25,704 nucleotides of DNA from a bacterium (GCA_021781625.1 JAJXWL010000008.1:1-25704), one strand, 5' to 3'; positions 7,377-15,889 are shown, counted from the first letter of the stretch. Numbers and translations: made by a program. Notes: generated by a model from the sequence alone, not told the origin.

Positions 7377-9128
7377 ATGAGTCCTCAGCTGATTCGCAAA
7401 AACCTGGAATACATCAAAGTTCTCCCGATGTGGGCCCAGGAGCTTTCCTACAAATACCTTTCAAAGACCACCAATTTATACATTCTTCATGGCAACGTCC
7501 GGGATTTTTTACCCCATCGCTTGATAGAAGACGAATTCGTTTTTACGCGAATTCAAGAATATGTCAGTGACGTGCTGTTTGCGAATCGCGATATCATCGT
7601 CTACTTTGACCGGTCTTCGGGTATCAATTTCAATGACATCTCGATGCGGCAAGATTATTTCGATGCCATGACCCAGACTTTTCCTGAAGCCGATAGTACA
7701 GCGTTTTTTAGTTCTGATCCCCTTACGGCATTTCATTACCTTGAAAAATACTTTCTGCTTAACCTGCCCAAAAAGCTTCGCATCGTTTTGATCATCGATT
7801 ATGCCGAAACTCTTCTGCCCGCGGCAGAAATGACCCAAATGACCGAAGAAGATCGTACCTGCTATGTTACCTTGAACCGCTGGGCTCATGATCCAATTTT
7901 TACGCAAGGGGATGTTTCAATTTTTCTTATCACCGAAAATATGACCGAGTTGAATCAAAAACTTTCTGCTTCTCCGCTAACGGTCAAGGTGTCTTTACCC
8001 ATACCCGATACAGAAGTCCGTGAAAAATTTCTTCAATTTCTCGAAAGGCAGGACAAGCTTCTTTTAGAAAGTCGCTTAAGTTGCTCCTTGGTTGCTCAAA
8101 TGACGGGGGGGTTGAACCTGATGAATCTGCATCAGATCGCCTCAGAAAGTTTCCAAGAAGGTGAGCCCATTTCGCTGGATTATCTCAAAAGAAAAAAGAA
8201 AGAGATTCTTGAAAATGAAGCCGGCGGTTTGTTAGAATTTTTAGAAGGCTCGTACAATTTGGACTATGTCTCTGGTCACGAATTTGTTAAACGACGCCTG
8301 CAATCGGCTACAAAGGCCATCAAACAAGGCCGGTTAGATGTCTTACCCATGGGCTACCTCATTGCAGGCCCTGTAGGAACAGGAAAAACTTTTCTCGTTT
8401 CAGCCTTTGCTGCGGAACTAGGCATTCCCATTGTTCGTTTACAAAACTTAAAAAGTCGCTGGCAAGGTGTCACAGAAAGTAATCTTGAAAAAGTTCTTGG
8501 GATCTTTCAAGCCATGGCTCCTGTTGGGGTTCTTATCGACGAAGCCGATGTCCTTTTGAAAGACCCTCGCTCTCACACGGAGCACTCTGACACAACAAGT
8601 CGGATTTTTTCTCAACTAGCAAACTTTATGGGAAATACTGAAAACCGAGGACGCATTTTATGGTTTTTGGTTACCAGTCGCCCTGACTTAATCCCCATCG
8701 ATCTCAAACGACAAGGCCGCGCCGAAGAACATTTGGCCCTGTTTTATCCCGAATCTCCTGAAGAAAAAGAAGCCTTGTTTCACACTCTTGTCAAAAAGCT
8801 CGATCTAAAAATTCGTGATTTTTCGATTAGCGACCTCTTGAAGAAATTTCGTCAAGAATTTTCAGGGGCGGATTTAGAAGCGATTCTCATTCGTGCGAAA
8901 TTTTCAGCGGCGTTGGCGGGCCGAACTTTTATCACCAAGGATGATCTGGAAGAAACCATAAAAGATTTCATCCCCCCCGTTTACCCTCACGAGATTGAAC
9001 TGCAGAATCTCGTGGCAGCCTTGGAATGTACCAGTCGTGAAATGATTCCTAAACGTTTTCAGAATCTTGATCGAGCCAAATTGATCCAAGAAATTCAGGA
9101 GCTAAAACTCTTACTGGGAGAACGTTAA
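7377..9128 (+). CDS. AAA+ ATPase with an N-terminal degenerate AAA-like module
   Basis: A 583-residue cytoplasmic protein. The C-terminal half is an intact AAA module: Walker A GPVGTGKT (331-338), Walker B VLIDEAD (D388, E389), a sensor-like LWFLVTSRPDLIP, an arginine-rich KRQGRAEEH finger region, and an FtsH/Cdc48-like small domain containing FSGADLEAILIRAKFSAA. The N-terminal half (about 30-260) has LYILHGNVRDFLP, a Walker-B-like VLIIDYAETLL (D141) and a sensor-like SIFLITENM, but no P-loop. I read it as a decayed AAA domain. No protease motif (HEXXH) or membrane helix is present, so this is not FtsH itself. A remodelling or unfolding role is likely but the client is unknown. Its TAA overlaps the CYTH gene stop. 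Confidence 0.82.
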   Translation: MSPQLIRKNLEYIKVLPMWAQELSYKYLSKTTNLYILHGNVRDFLPHRLIEDEFVFTRIQEYVSDVLFANRDIIVYFDRSSGINFNDISMRQDYFDAMTQTFPEADSTAFFSSDPLTAFHYLEKYFLLNLPKKLRIVLIIDYAETLLPAAEMTQMTEEDRTCYVTLNRWAHDPIFTQGDVSIFLITENMTELNQKLSASPLTVKVSLPIPDTEVREKFLQFLERQDKLLLESRLSCSLVAQMTGGLNLMNLHQIASESFQEGEPISLDYLKRKKKEILENEAGGLLEFLEGSYNLDYVSGHEFVKRRLQSATKAIKQGRLDVLPMGYLIAGPVGTGKTFLVSAFAAELGIPIVRLQNLKSRWQGVTESNLEKVLGIFQAMAPVGVLIDEADVLLKDPRSHTEHSDTTSRIFSQLANFMGNTENRGRILWFLVTSRPDLIPIDLKRQGRAEEHLALFYPESPEEKEALFHTLVKKLDLKIRDFSISDLLKKFRQEFSGADLEAILIRAKFSAALAGRTFITKDDLEETIKDFIPPVYPHEIELQNLVAALECTSREMIPKRFQNLDRAKLIQEIQELKLLLGER

Positions 9129-9667
9129 CTTTCTGAAAGAGGTTTACCCCCAAGCCGTACCCCTAAAAGCTCGGCATAGGTTTTTGGCTCAAGATTCTCG
9201 AGAGGAACCTGTAACTGATTGAGAACGGTAAGAATTTCCTGTCGGGCGTTCTGTTGCGCCGAGAGGTCGGCCTCATCAGGAAGGATTTTTTCGATTTCGA
9301 CAAACCATCCTAACGGTTCAACGTTAACTACCTCTATTAACAAGTCGTTCCAGCGGTAAGCTCGACCGCGTTTGCTTTTCTTATACCAAAAGGAAAAACC
9401 TAAAAGCTGTACCCAACGAAAAAAATTCTCAGGGTCTGAGATTTCAAATTCAAGCTCACGATTCACTTCGAGACCGTCGATCACGGTTTTAGCCTTTGAA
9501 GTCACCGTCCAGCGTGAGCCTTCCCGTCGAAGGCGAAGTGGCGTAGGGCCTTGAAAATAGACATCTTCTTTTTCAAGGTGAGTGGGCGAGAACCCCCGCT
9601 GTGTTAACAAAGCCTCAACTTCTTTCGGAGAAGCTAAACTTGCTTTTAATTCAATCTCCCAAGCCAT
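9125..9667 (-). CDS. CYTH-domain protein (CyaB/ThTPase-like triphosphate tunnel enzyme)
   Basis: A 180-residue protein beginning MAWEIELKAS, the ExExK signature (E4, E6, K8) of the CYTH superfamily. This family includes class IV adenylate cyclases, thiamine triphosphatases and inorganic triphosphatases. Further basic and acidic strand residues that line the tunnel are visible: RLRREG, TSKAKT, NRELEFEI, RAYRW, LIEVVNVEPLGWFVEIEKIL. The spacing and the EPLGWFVEIE segment favour the CyaB-type class IV branch over the ThTPase branch, but the substrate cannot be told from sequence alone. The ATG has AAGGA 6 bases upstream. It converges with the AAA gene: both stops are TAA sharing the four bases TTAA. 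Confidence 0.8.
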   Translation of the reverse strand: MAWEIELKASLASPKEVEALLTQRGFSPTHLEKEDVYFQGPTPLRLRREGSRWTVTSKAKTVIDGLEVNRELEFEISDPENFFRWVQLLGFSFWYKKSKRGRAYRWNDLLIEVVNVEPLGWFVEIEKILPDEADLSAQQNARQEILTVLNQLQVPLENLEPKTYAELLGVRLGGKPLSES

Positions 9668-9676
9668 GCCCGTTCC

Positions 9677-9705
9677 TTGTTGAAAATTGTTGAAGACGCT
9701 ATAGT
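9677..9705 (+). promoter_or_regulatory. candidate promoter for the 241-residue exported protein gene
   Basis: TTGTTG (9677-9682), a 17-base spacer and TATAGT (9700-9705). Initiation would fall at 9712-9713, which is the ATG I choose for the gene, so the transcript would have no leader. The -35 is weak (3 of 6 matches); the -10 has 5 of 6. Confidence 0.4.
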
Positions 9706-9712
9706 TCTGCTA

Positions 9713-10438
9713 ATGGTTTACCGTCCAAAGGGAGTCTTAGGCAAGCTCAGGGGAAAAGGCTTTTTGCTATTTCTCTTTTTATCGTTGTTTGGTGTGCTGA
9801 ACGTCAGCTTTATTCAAGCCTACCCCAAGCCTTTATTTTTAGATTTTCTCATGACAGGAAAAGGAGTTTCACCAGTTTGGCTGACCCTTCCTCGGCCCGA
9901 GCTTTACCTTTTAGCGTGGAGTCGTGACGCTAAAGTCCTGACCGCCCAAACCGACAATCCTTCAACGACAGTTCGTTTTGAAGTCTGGGATTGCATTGAT
10001 GATCGCCCCGTCGACACCTTGACTTTGCCAGGCTGGGGAACAGGTAGTCAAAAATCTTGGTGGACTTCGCAAGAGGCTCAGATCAGCACACTAAGAAAAA
10101 AATGGAGTCTTCACCCCTGCAACTTTCAGATGGGGACCTTCCCGTTGATAGACTCAAATGATGTCTTTTTTCAGCCTTATCTTGATCTTATCAAAACAGG
10201 CCAGCAGTGGGGAACAACCTTACGGCTTGTTCTTCACGGGGGGGGACTTGGCACAAAAGTCGTTATGGAACGTCACGGCGTTTGGCGACGCGCCTTGTTG
10301 TTAGGCTTCACCCCCTCACCCTACGAAGATCGCATTCTCATGATTATGGTCGTACAACCTTCTGGTTGGAATGGAAAACAAACTGAATTACGCTATATAA
10401 TTGCCGGAGCCAGTTTAGTTCAGGGCTTTCACTCTTGA
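9713..10438 (+). CDS. exported or membrane-anchored protein of unknown function
   Basis: About 241 residues from the ATG at 9713. A basic N-terminus (KGVLGKLRGKG) leads into a hydrophobic segment (FLLFLFLSLFGVLNVSF) and a possible signal-peptidase site after IQA, giving a mature protein starting YPKPLF. The mature part is tryptophan- and strand-rich (VRFEVWDCIDD, TLPGWGTG, LRLVLHGGGLGTKVVMERHG) with a C-terminal RYIIAGASLVQG. I recognise no family. Start choice is open: a TTG at 9677 adds 12 residues, and a TTG inside the hydrophobic segment has a GGGGA site in front but loses the basic n-region. The 9713 ATG has no ribosome site and lies 7 bases after a -10. PerR-type fur follows after 58 bases. 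Confidence 0.65.
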   Translation: MVYRPKGVLGKLRGKGFLLFLFLSLFGVLNVSFIQAYPKPLFLDFLMTGKGVSPVWLTLPRPELYLLAWSRDAKVLTAQTDNPSTTVRFEVWDCIDDRPVDTLTLPGWGTGSQKSWWTSQEAQISTLRKKWSLHPCNFQMGTFPLIDSNDVFFQPYLDLIKTGQQWGTTLRLVLHGGGLGTKVVMERHGVWRRALLLGFTPSPYEDRILMIMVVQPSGWNGKQTELRYIIAGASLVQGFHS

Positions 10439-10475
10439 CGAGCCTTGCCCTTGACGATCCGTACACTAAGGTGTT

Positions 10476-10489
10476 TCTTTAAATAAAGA
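10476..10489. promoter_or_regulatory. AT-rich inverted repeat just upstream of the Fur-family gene (possible operator)
   Basis: TCTTTA-AA-TAAAGA is a perfect 6-base inverted repeat with a 2-base centre, ending 7 bases before the ATG and overlapping the AAAGAGG ribosome site. Fur-family regulators often repress their own genes through AT-rich palindromes, so an autoregulatory operator is plausible. It matches the PerR box consensus only loosely. A stand-alone TTGACG at 10451-10456 lacks a properly spaced -10. Confidence 0.3.
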
Positions 10490-10496
10490 GGTTTTC

Positions 10497-10919
10497 ATGC
10501 GCACCATTGTAACCCAACCCGAAATTTTTTTACGCCAAAAAGGCATTAAAGCGTCCTTTCAACGGGTTCGAATCTTCGATTACCTGCAAAATTCTCGAGA
10601 ACACCCCTCTGTCAGTAAAATTTTTGATGACTTGCATCCCCACATTCCTAGCCTCTCAAGAGCAACTGTCTACAATACGATTAATCTTTTTCTCGAAAAG
10701 CATTTAGTCATCCCGGTGCCTGTTGAGGGAACCGAGGCTCGCTACGATCTTTCGGATCCCATTCACGCGCACTTCTTTTGTACTGGCTGTGGGCAGATCT
10801 TTGATATCGATGCGAAAGCATCCCCCCTGCCGACTGAACTAAAAGGTTTTCAGGTAAAAGAGACTCATTTGTTGTATAAAGGGCATTGTCCCCAGTGTGT
10901 TGGCAAAACTTCATCTTGA
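10497..10919 (+). CDS. perR: Fur-family transcriptional regulator, PerR type
   Basis: A 140-residue metal-dependent repressor. The winged-helix DNA-binding half is residues 10-80 (recognition helix around SLSRATVYNTINLF), and the dimerisation half carries two CxxC pairs (C95/C98 and C131/C134) for the structural zinc. The regulatory-metal ligands of B. subtilis PerR (H37, D85, H91, H93, D104) all have equivalents exactly one residue earlier: H36, D84, H90, H92, D103. The aspartate at the last position is the feature that separates peroxide-sensing PerR from iron-sensing Fur, so a peroxide-stress role is likely. The ATG has an AAAGAGG site and a palindrome just upstream. PerR over Fur is a residue-based inference. 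Confidence 0.85.
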   Translation: MRTIVTQPEIFLRQKGIKASFQRVRIFDYLQNSREHPSVSKIFDDLHPHIPSLSRATVYNTINLFLEKHLVIPVPVEGTEARYDLSDPIHAHFFCTGCGQIFDIDAKASPLPTELKGFQVKETHLLYKGHCPQCVGKTSS

Positions 10920-10944
10920 ATTCCTCACTAAACCTTTTTAGACT
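10916..10944 (+). promoter_or_regulatory. candidate promoter for the GGDEF/EAL gene
   Basis: TTGAAT (10916-10921, overlapping the fur stop), a 17-base spacer, then TAGACT (10939-10944). Initiation is expected near 10951, giving a roughly 11-base leader that holds the ribosome site GAGG (10952-10955). Confidence 0.4.
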
Positions 10945-10961
10945 TAATCAAGAGGAAAGGT

Positions 10962-12407
10962 GTGGGGCTTCTTGCTGAATCTGAACGCTACAATTATAAA
11001 AAACTCCTTCAAGAAGCCCAAGATGAGTTACTGCTGGAAAGGAGAAAAAATGCCAAACTTCTCAGCCAGCTGACCACCAGTTCTGAGACGGGTCTACCCA
11101 ATTCGTTGGTTTTACATCAACAGCTCAATGACTTACTTGAAGCCGACGACTTACCAAAGGCAGTCATGTTTGTGGCCTTGAATGAAAACTATGGAATTTT
11201 AAAACGAACATTTAACACCAACATTCCCGAATGGATTTTGTACCAAACTTCGTTACGCTTGCAAAAAATGGTGGGTAACGACGGCTTTACCTTTCACACC
11301 CACGAGGATGAGTTTTTTATTTTGCTCAAATTGAACACCCTGGAAGGCTCGTTGGAGCAATTTGCCCATCAAGTCGTCGAATCCGTCGAGAAAACCCATG
11401 CCATGGCAGGGAGTACAATTTCTTTGGGCGTCAACTTAGGAATCGCCTTGTATCCTGAACATGGCAAAAAGAAAGCAACTCTTTTACGAAATGCGGATAT
11501 CGCCCTTTCTGAAGCGATCAAAGAAAAAGTGCCCTACAAAATTTTCTCTCCAGAACTCAAGGACAGCATTGTTGATCGAGCAGAAATTCAAAACGGTTTA
11601 CTCTTGGCCTTAGAGTCTCAGGCTTCTTTAGATGAAAAACCCCAACTGGAGCTTTTTTTTCACCCCCAAGTAAAAATCACGCGGACACCTCAAGGGTGGA
11701 AAGGGGCCGTTCAAGGTGCCGAAACCCTCATTCGTTGGAAACACCCCACGAAAGGATACATCCCGCCCTCCAGTTTTATCCCCATCGCCGAAGAGACTGG
11801 GTTGATTATTCCTCTAGGTCACTGGATTCTGCATTCCTCGTTGGCCTATTTAATGGATTTACAAGCAACAGGACACCAACACCAAACGCTCAGCGTGAAT
11901 TTTTCAAGTATTCAGTTCCAGCATGAAGATATCACGGGGATGGTCCAAGACATCGTCAAACGGAGAGGTCTGAACCCCAGCCTATTAAAAATTGAACTTA
12001 CCGAAAGCGGTTTAATGAGAAACTTTCAAGAAATCATTGAAAAAATGAAAGAACTCCGTGCGGCAGGATACCGAATTCTTATTGATGATTTTGGGACAGG
12101 CTATTCCTCTCTCAGTTACTTAAAAGATCTTCCCATCGATGTCGTAAAAATTGATAAATCGTTCGTAGACGAGGTTACCCGACGTCCTAATGATCAAGCT
12201 CTAACAAAAGCCATCATAACCCTAGCAAAAGATCTCAACTTGGGCATTATCGTTGAAGGGACAGAGACCCGTGAACAAATTGAATGGCTGTATGAGCGTG
12301 GCTGTGATACGTTTCAGGGCTATTTTTTTAGCAAGCCGCTCCCCTACCCTGATTACTTGGCTTTTCTTAAAGACTTTCCGAAAATCTTCGCTGGGAAGTT
12401 ATCGTAA
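10962..12407 (+). CDS. cyclic-di-GMP phosphodiesterase with degenerate GGDEF and EAL domains
   Basis: A 481-residue soluble protein: a short N-terminal coiled coil (about 5-45, QEAQDELLLERRKNAKLLSQL-like heptads), a GGDEF-type domain (about 48-200) and an EAL domain (about 215-475). The diguanylate cyclase signature is HEDEF (114-118) instead of GGDEF, so cyclase activity is unlikely. The EAL domain keeps what is needed for cyclic-di-GMP hydrolysis: E254 in ETLIRW (the EAL position), the metal-binding E in LLKIELTES, the DDFGTG loop (D375, D376), K and D in VVKIDKSFV, and the E in VEGTET. The GTG start has GAGG 6 bases before it. There is no sensor domain; the GGDEF remnant may bind GTP as a regulator. 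Its stop overlaps mtaB by 9 bases. Confidence 0.88.
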   Translation: MGLLAESERYNYKKLLQEAQDELLLERRKNAKLLSQLTTSSETGLPNSLVLHQQLNDLLEADDLPKAVMFVALNENYGILKRTFNTNIPEWILYQTSLRLQKMVGNDGFTFHTHEDEFFILLKLNTLEGSLEQFAHQVVESVEKTHAMAGSTISLGVNLGIALYPEHGKKKATLLRNADIALSEAIKEKVPYKIFSPELKDSIVDRAEIQNGLLLALESQASLDEKPQLELFFHPQVKITRTPQGWKGAVQGAETLIRWKHPTKGYIPPSSFIPIAEETGLIIPLGHWILHSSLAYLMDLQATGHQHQTLSVNFSSIQFQHEDITGMVQDIVKRRGLNPSLLKIELTESGLMRNFQEIIEKMKELRAAGYRILIDDFGTGYSSLSYLKDLPIDVVKIDKSFVDEVTRRPNDQALTKAIITLAKDLNLGIIVEGTETREQIEWLYERGCDTFQGYFFSKPLPYPDYLAFLKDFPKIFAGKLS

Positions 12408-13697
12408 CGGGATTCCTGTTAGAACGAGGTCGCCGTCAAGACGCTTTACCCCAGAAATTCTGGTCGTTACAAACTCGTTTCGAACGGCCTCAGATTCTAA
12501 AACCACAGGAAGATAGTGTTCCCCCCAACCGCGTGACGGCCCGGAAGAAAACTTTTCAATAAGTACCCTCTGAGTTTTTCCTACCCAACTATTCATTATG
12601 GCCAACTTTTGCTCTTCGACTTTCTCGTGAAGAATCCGACTTCTTTCGGCCTTAATCGTTTCAGGAATTTGCTCATCCATACGGTCGGCTCGCGTTCCCG
12701 AACGTCGTGAATATTTGAATACGTGGGCATGTGAGAATTGAAGGTCGTGAATCGACTGACACGTTTGTCGAAACTCGTCTTCGGTTTCGCCGGGAAAACC
12801 AACAATAAGGTCCGTAGTGAAGTGAAAACCGGGGACTTTGTCGCGCAAGAGATCTACCAAATGGCGATAGTCTTCATAGGTATACTGCCGCCGCATTGCC
12901 AAAAGAACGCGATTTGAAGCACTTTGCAAGCAAAGATGCAAATGGGGCACCATTTTCGGATGTAAGAATAGCTCAGCGAAATTTTCTGGCAAGCCATCGG
13001 GTTCTAAGCTAGATAGCCGTAATCTCCAGTCTCCCGGCAAAGCTAAAAGCTGTCGGATTACGTCATCGAGGTGCCTGCCCTCGTCATCGTAGCGGCCAAT
13101 ATTTACTCCGGTAAGGACGAGCTCTTTAACGCCGCTGTTTACCAGCTGGGTAGCCTCCTTAAGAATTTCGCCTAGTGGACGACTTTGTGCCCGGCCGCGT
13201 ACCTGCGGGATGATACAAAAGTTACAAAAATTATCGCAACCATCTTGGACCTTGATTGAAGCTCTTGTATGAAAAACACGCGGAAGGACAGGGTAGTCAA
13301 AAACATTGCCCAAACTCAGGGGCAGCACTTCACCTGGTAGGCCCTCCGGCAATTCGCCCTCAAGGCGGGCTTCTACTAACGATACCAACATGTTCTTTTG
13401 TTGATTAGGTACCACTAACCCAATTCCCGGTTCTTTTTCCAAGTCTTTTCGCGAGCTTTCAGTGTAGCAACCTGTGACCACTACTAAAGATTCAGGACGT
13501 CGTCGTAGGGGATGATGAATGACATTACGGCTTTTTCGATCACTTTTGTTTGTCACGGTACAAGTATTGATCACGTAGACTTCGGCTTCTTCATGAAACT
13601 CTACCGTTTTCCAGCCTTTGGCAAGAAATTGTGCCGCTAAGGCATCCGACTCAAATTGATTTAATCGACAACCCAATGTTTGAAAAGCGACTCGCAT
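12399..13697 (-). CDS. mtaB: MtaB: tRNA (N6-threonylcarbamoyladenosine-37 C2)-methylthiotransferase
   Basis: A 432-residue radical-SAM methylthiotransferase. It makes ms2t6A at position 37 of tRNAs reading ANN codons, using two 4Fe-4S clusters. The N-terminal cluster domain opens MRVAFQTLGCRLNQFESD, with C10 in the MtaB-style TLGCxxNxxE motif, followed by VINTCTVTNKSD and VVTGCY. The radical-SAM motif is GCDNFCNFCIIPQVRGRAQS. A TRAM domain ends the protein (about 365-432). I use the ATG at 13697. The frame is open to a TTG at 13736, but those 13 residues are not family sequence and overlap the intergenic region after rarA. No clear ribosome site is visible. It lies 42 bases after rarA, probably the same transcript. 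Confidence 0.9.
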   Translation of the reverse strand: MRVAFQTLGCRLNQFESDALAAQFLAKGWKTVEFHEEAEVYVINTCTVTNKSDRKSRNVIHHPLRRRPESLVVVTGCYTESSRKDLEKEPGIGLVVPNQQKNMLVSLVEARLEGELPEGLPGEVLPLSLGNVFDYPVLPRVFHTRASIKVQDGCDNFCNFCIIPQVRGRAQSRPLGEILKEATQLVNSGVKELVLTGVNIGRYDDEGRHLDDVIRQLLALPGDWRLRLSSLEPDGLPENFAELFLHPKMVPHLHLCLQSASNRVLLAMRRQYTYEDYRHLVDLLRDKVPGFHFTTDLIVGFPGETEDEFRQTCQSIHDLQFSHAHVFKYSRRSGTRADRMDEQIPETIKAERSRILHEKVEEQKLAIMNSWVGKTQRVLIEKFSSGPSRGWGEHYLPVVLESEAVRNEFVTTRISGVKRLDGDLVLTGIPLR

Positions 13698-13739
13698 AAT
13701 CTGAGTGATTTTATAGGAATCTCTCGTCTGGCTCAAGTA

Positions 13740-15863
13740 TTAGCGTAAAAAAGCAGCTGAACTTACTCTCAGTAATCCCCAAGACCGTTCCCAAGAAACC
13801 TCGTGCCGAGGCCTACCGGCAACAGCTTTTTGCAAACAGTCCTCTGTGACTCCTTTGCTTTTAAGAAAGGCTCCCCACCCCTGAGCTCGCTCTGTTGCCC
13901 ACCACCGTCCCCACGTTGCTTCGTCCAAGATCCGTTGTTCCCCGGCTGTTATGATCAAAGCCTCTGCAGGAAGCGGTTGAGTCCCTAAACTGAGAAACTC
14001 AGCCTCGAGACGGCGTAAAGTAGCCCATTCCTCAGGCGTAAAGACGCTCTCTTTAAGAAAATCTAAAAGTCGCGGTCCTTTATCCCGCAAGGCAAACAAC
14101 CATACTAGCTCTCCTTGTTCTGATAACAGAGCCGAAAGTGTTGTCTCGAAGGTCTGTGATGCTGGCTCTTTCTGTTCAGGCGGCCAGGCCCAAAACAAAA
14201 TCGCTTCAAAGCGAATGCCCGAGGATAGCCACTTCGGATCAGGAACACGAGATCCTCCTTCAAAGACTACAGCTCCGGGAGGTATCGGAGCTCCCTGGGT
14301 TTGCGTCCCGGTTGGTCGGCTTACCCACACTCCACCCTCAGGGACTCGCGCAAGGGCCTCTCTGGTGAGCAAAAAACCCTTGTCTTCGGCGATCCAAAGT
14401 CGATCGTGACGACGAAGGGCTAAGCCTTCAAAGACTTTTGCCAAAAGAATTTCTTCGGCTCGGTGTGGGGCCGACTGTGATCGCTTAATCCAGGGGTTCA
14501 AAGAAGCTCCTGAAAAAGTCAAATTCTCAGAATCCACTACTTCGAGGTCAAGAAGTAAATCGCGACGTCGCCCGACCTCAGCACGGATATTTTGTTCCCA
14601 GCCAGACTCAGAAGGTTCATAAAAAACTCGCCCCAAAAGCGAAGCTGGCAAGTAGTGCTGAGCTACCCAATGCTCGCGAAAAGCATGAGGATAAAGGTAG
14701 CCCTGCCCGTGACCAAAGCCTTTTCCATCACGGCTAGCATCTTTCAGAGCTGGTGGTACCTCGGCGCGTTCTGCTTCAACGTTTTTGAGAGCTTCAAAAT
14801 ACCCAGACGTACTATTACTCTTGGGGCAAACCGCTAAATATAAGGCCGCTTGTGCTAGAGCATATTGCCCTTCGGGAAGCCCCACTTTTTCAAAAGCCCG
14901 GTAAGCGGCTTCAACGATCACTATCGCCTGTGGATCTGCCAACCCTATATCCTCGCTGGCACTGATCAACATCCGTCTCCACAGAAATTGCGGGTCCTCA
15001 CCAGCAGCTACCATTTTAGCTAGCCAATACAGAGCCGCATCAGGATCACTTCCTCGCAGAGATTTAATAAAAGCAGAAATAGTATCAAAGTGATAATCCC
15101 CGTCCTTGTCGTAGAGAACAACTTTTTTTTGTAAGCTTTCTTCAGCCATCGTCAAGGTTACCGGAATCTGTGTTCCCACTTCAGGGGGAAAGGGCGACAC
15201 CGCGCTCTCGACCGCGAGTTCTAAAGCATTGAGGAGACTTCGTGCATCGCCCGCCGCAACCCGAAGAAGGTGTTCCAGCGCCTGGTCTTCAAGGGTGACT
15301 TTGAACTGCCCGTAACCTCTTTCTTTATCTGTCAAAGTTTGATCAACGATGGCGCGTAAGCCTTTTTCGTCTAATGGCACTAGTTGAAAAATACGAGAAC
15401 GTGAAACTAAAGCAGCATTTACCTCGAAGAACGGATTTTCCGTTGTAGCCCCTACCAAGAGAAAGGTACCGTTTTCAACCCAGGGTAAAAGGGCATCTTG
15501 TTGTGAGCGGTTCCAGCGATGAACTTCATCCACAAACAAAATCGTTTTTCGGCCACGCAAATCTCTTTCGCGACGAGCTTCTTCCAAAATCTCACGGATT
15601 TCTTTGACGCCGGTCAAAACGGCATTGAGGGCAAGAAATGCACCCTGAGTTTTCGCCGCGATTAACCGTGCTAAGGTTGTTTTTCCCGTTCCCGGCGGTC
15701 CATAAAAAATAACGCTGGTAAGGTGATCGGATTCAATCGCACGCCTCAACAGGCGTCCCGGTGCTAAAATATGCTCTTGGCCTACAAATTCATCGAGGTT
15801 TCTTGGCCGCATACGGCTGGCAAGTGGTTCATATGCAGGTTTTGCTGACCGAAACAAATCCAT
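13740..15863 (-). CDS. rarA: RarA/MgsA replication-recombination ATPase fused to a C-terminal domain of unknown function
   Basis: A 707-residue protein. Residues 1-445 are RarA (a clamp-loader-like AAA+ ATPase acting at stalled forks): Walker A GPPGTGKT (55-62), Walker B ILFVDEVH (D112, E113), sensor 1 [14 protein letters not shown], arginine finger SRSRIF, and the helical tetramerisation end [16 protein letters not shown]. Residues about 450-707 are an extra domain. Part of it ([22 protein letters not shown], split by eye) resembles the first Rossmann motif of methyltransferases but lacks the glycine-rich SAM loop. RarA/unknown-domain fusions are known in cyanobacteria and some other phyla. 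The ATG lies 6 bases after TACAAT with no ribosome site, so it is probably leaderless; mtaB follows. Confidence 0.9.
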   Translation of the reverse strand: MDLFRSAKPAYEPLASRMRPRNLDEFVGQEHILAPGRLLRRAIESDHLTSVIFYGPPGTGKTTLARLIAAKTQGAFLALNAVLTGVKEIREILEEARRERDLRGRKTILFVDEVHRWNRSQQDALLPWVENGTFLLVGATTENPFFEVNAALVSRSRIFQLVPLDEKGLRAIVDQTLTDKERGYGQFKVTLEDQALEHLLRVAAGDARSLLNALELAVESAVSPFPPEVGTQIPVTLTMAEESLQKKVVLYDKDGDYHFDTISAFIKSLRGSDPDAALYWLAKMVAAGEDPQFLWRRMLISASEDIGLADPQAIVIVEAAYRAFEKVGLPEGQYALAQAALYLAVCPKSNSTSGYFEALKNVEAERAEVPPALKDASRDGKGFGHGQGYLYPHAFREHWVAQHYLPASLLGRVFYEPSESGWEQNIRAEVGRRRDLLLDLEVVDSENLTFSGASLNPWIKRSQSAPHRAEEILLAKVFEGLALRRHDRLWIAEDKGFLLTREALARVPEGGVWVSRPTGTQTQGAPIPPGAVVFEGGSRVPDPKWLSSGIRFEAILFWAWPPEQKEPASQTFETTLSALLSEQGELVWLFALRDKGPRLLDFLKESVFTPEEWATLRRLEAEFLSLGTQPLPAEALIITAGEQRILDEATWGRWWATERAQGWGAFLKSKGVTEDCLQKAVAGRPRHEVSWERSWGLLRVSSAAFLR

Positions 15864-15869
15864 AGATTG

Positions 15870-15875
15870 ATTGTA
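15870..15875 (-). promoter_or_regulatory. -10 element of rarA
   Basis: TACAAT on the minus strand, ending exactly 6 bases before the rarA ATG. There is no Shine-Dalgarno sequence and the -35 position has no clear match. The region where a -35 would lie overlaps the inverted repeat at 15890-15910. Confidence 0.45.
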
Positions 15876-15889
15876 CCTGAAAAAATTGG

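Noticed and set aside
13698..13736. MtaB start at the TTG at 13736
   Set aside because: The 13 added residues precede the conserved MRVAFQTLGC start and are not family sequence.
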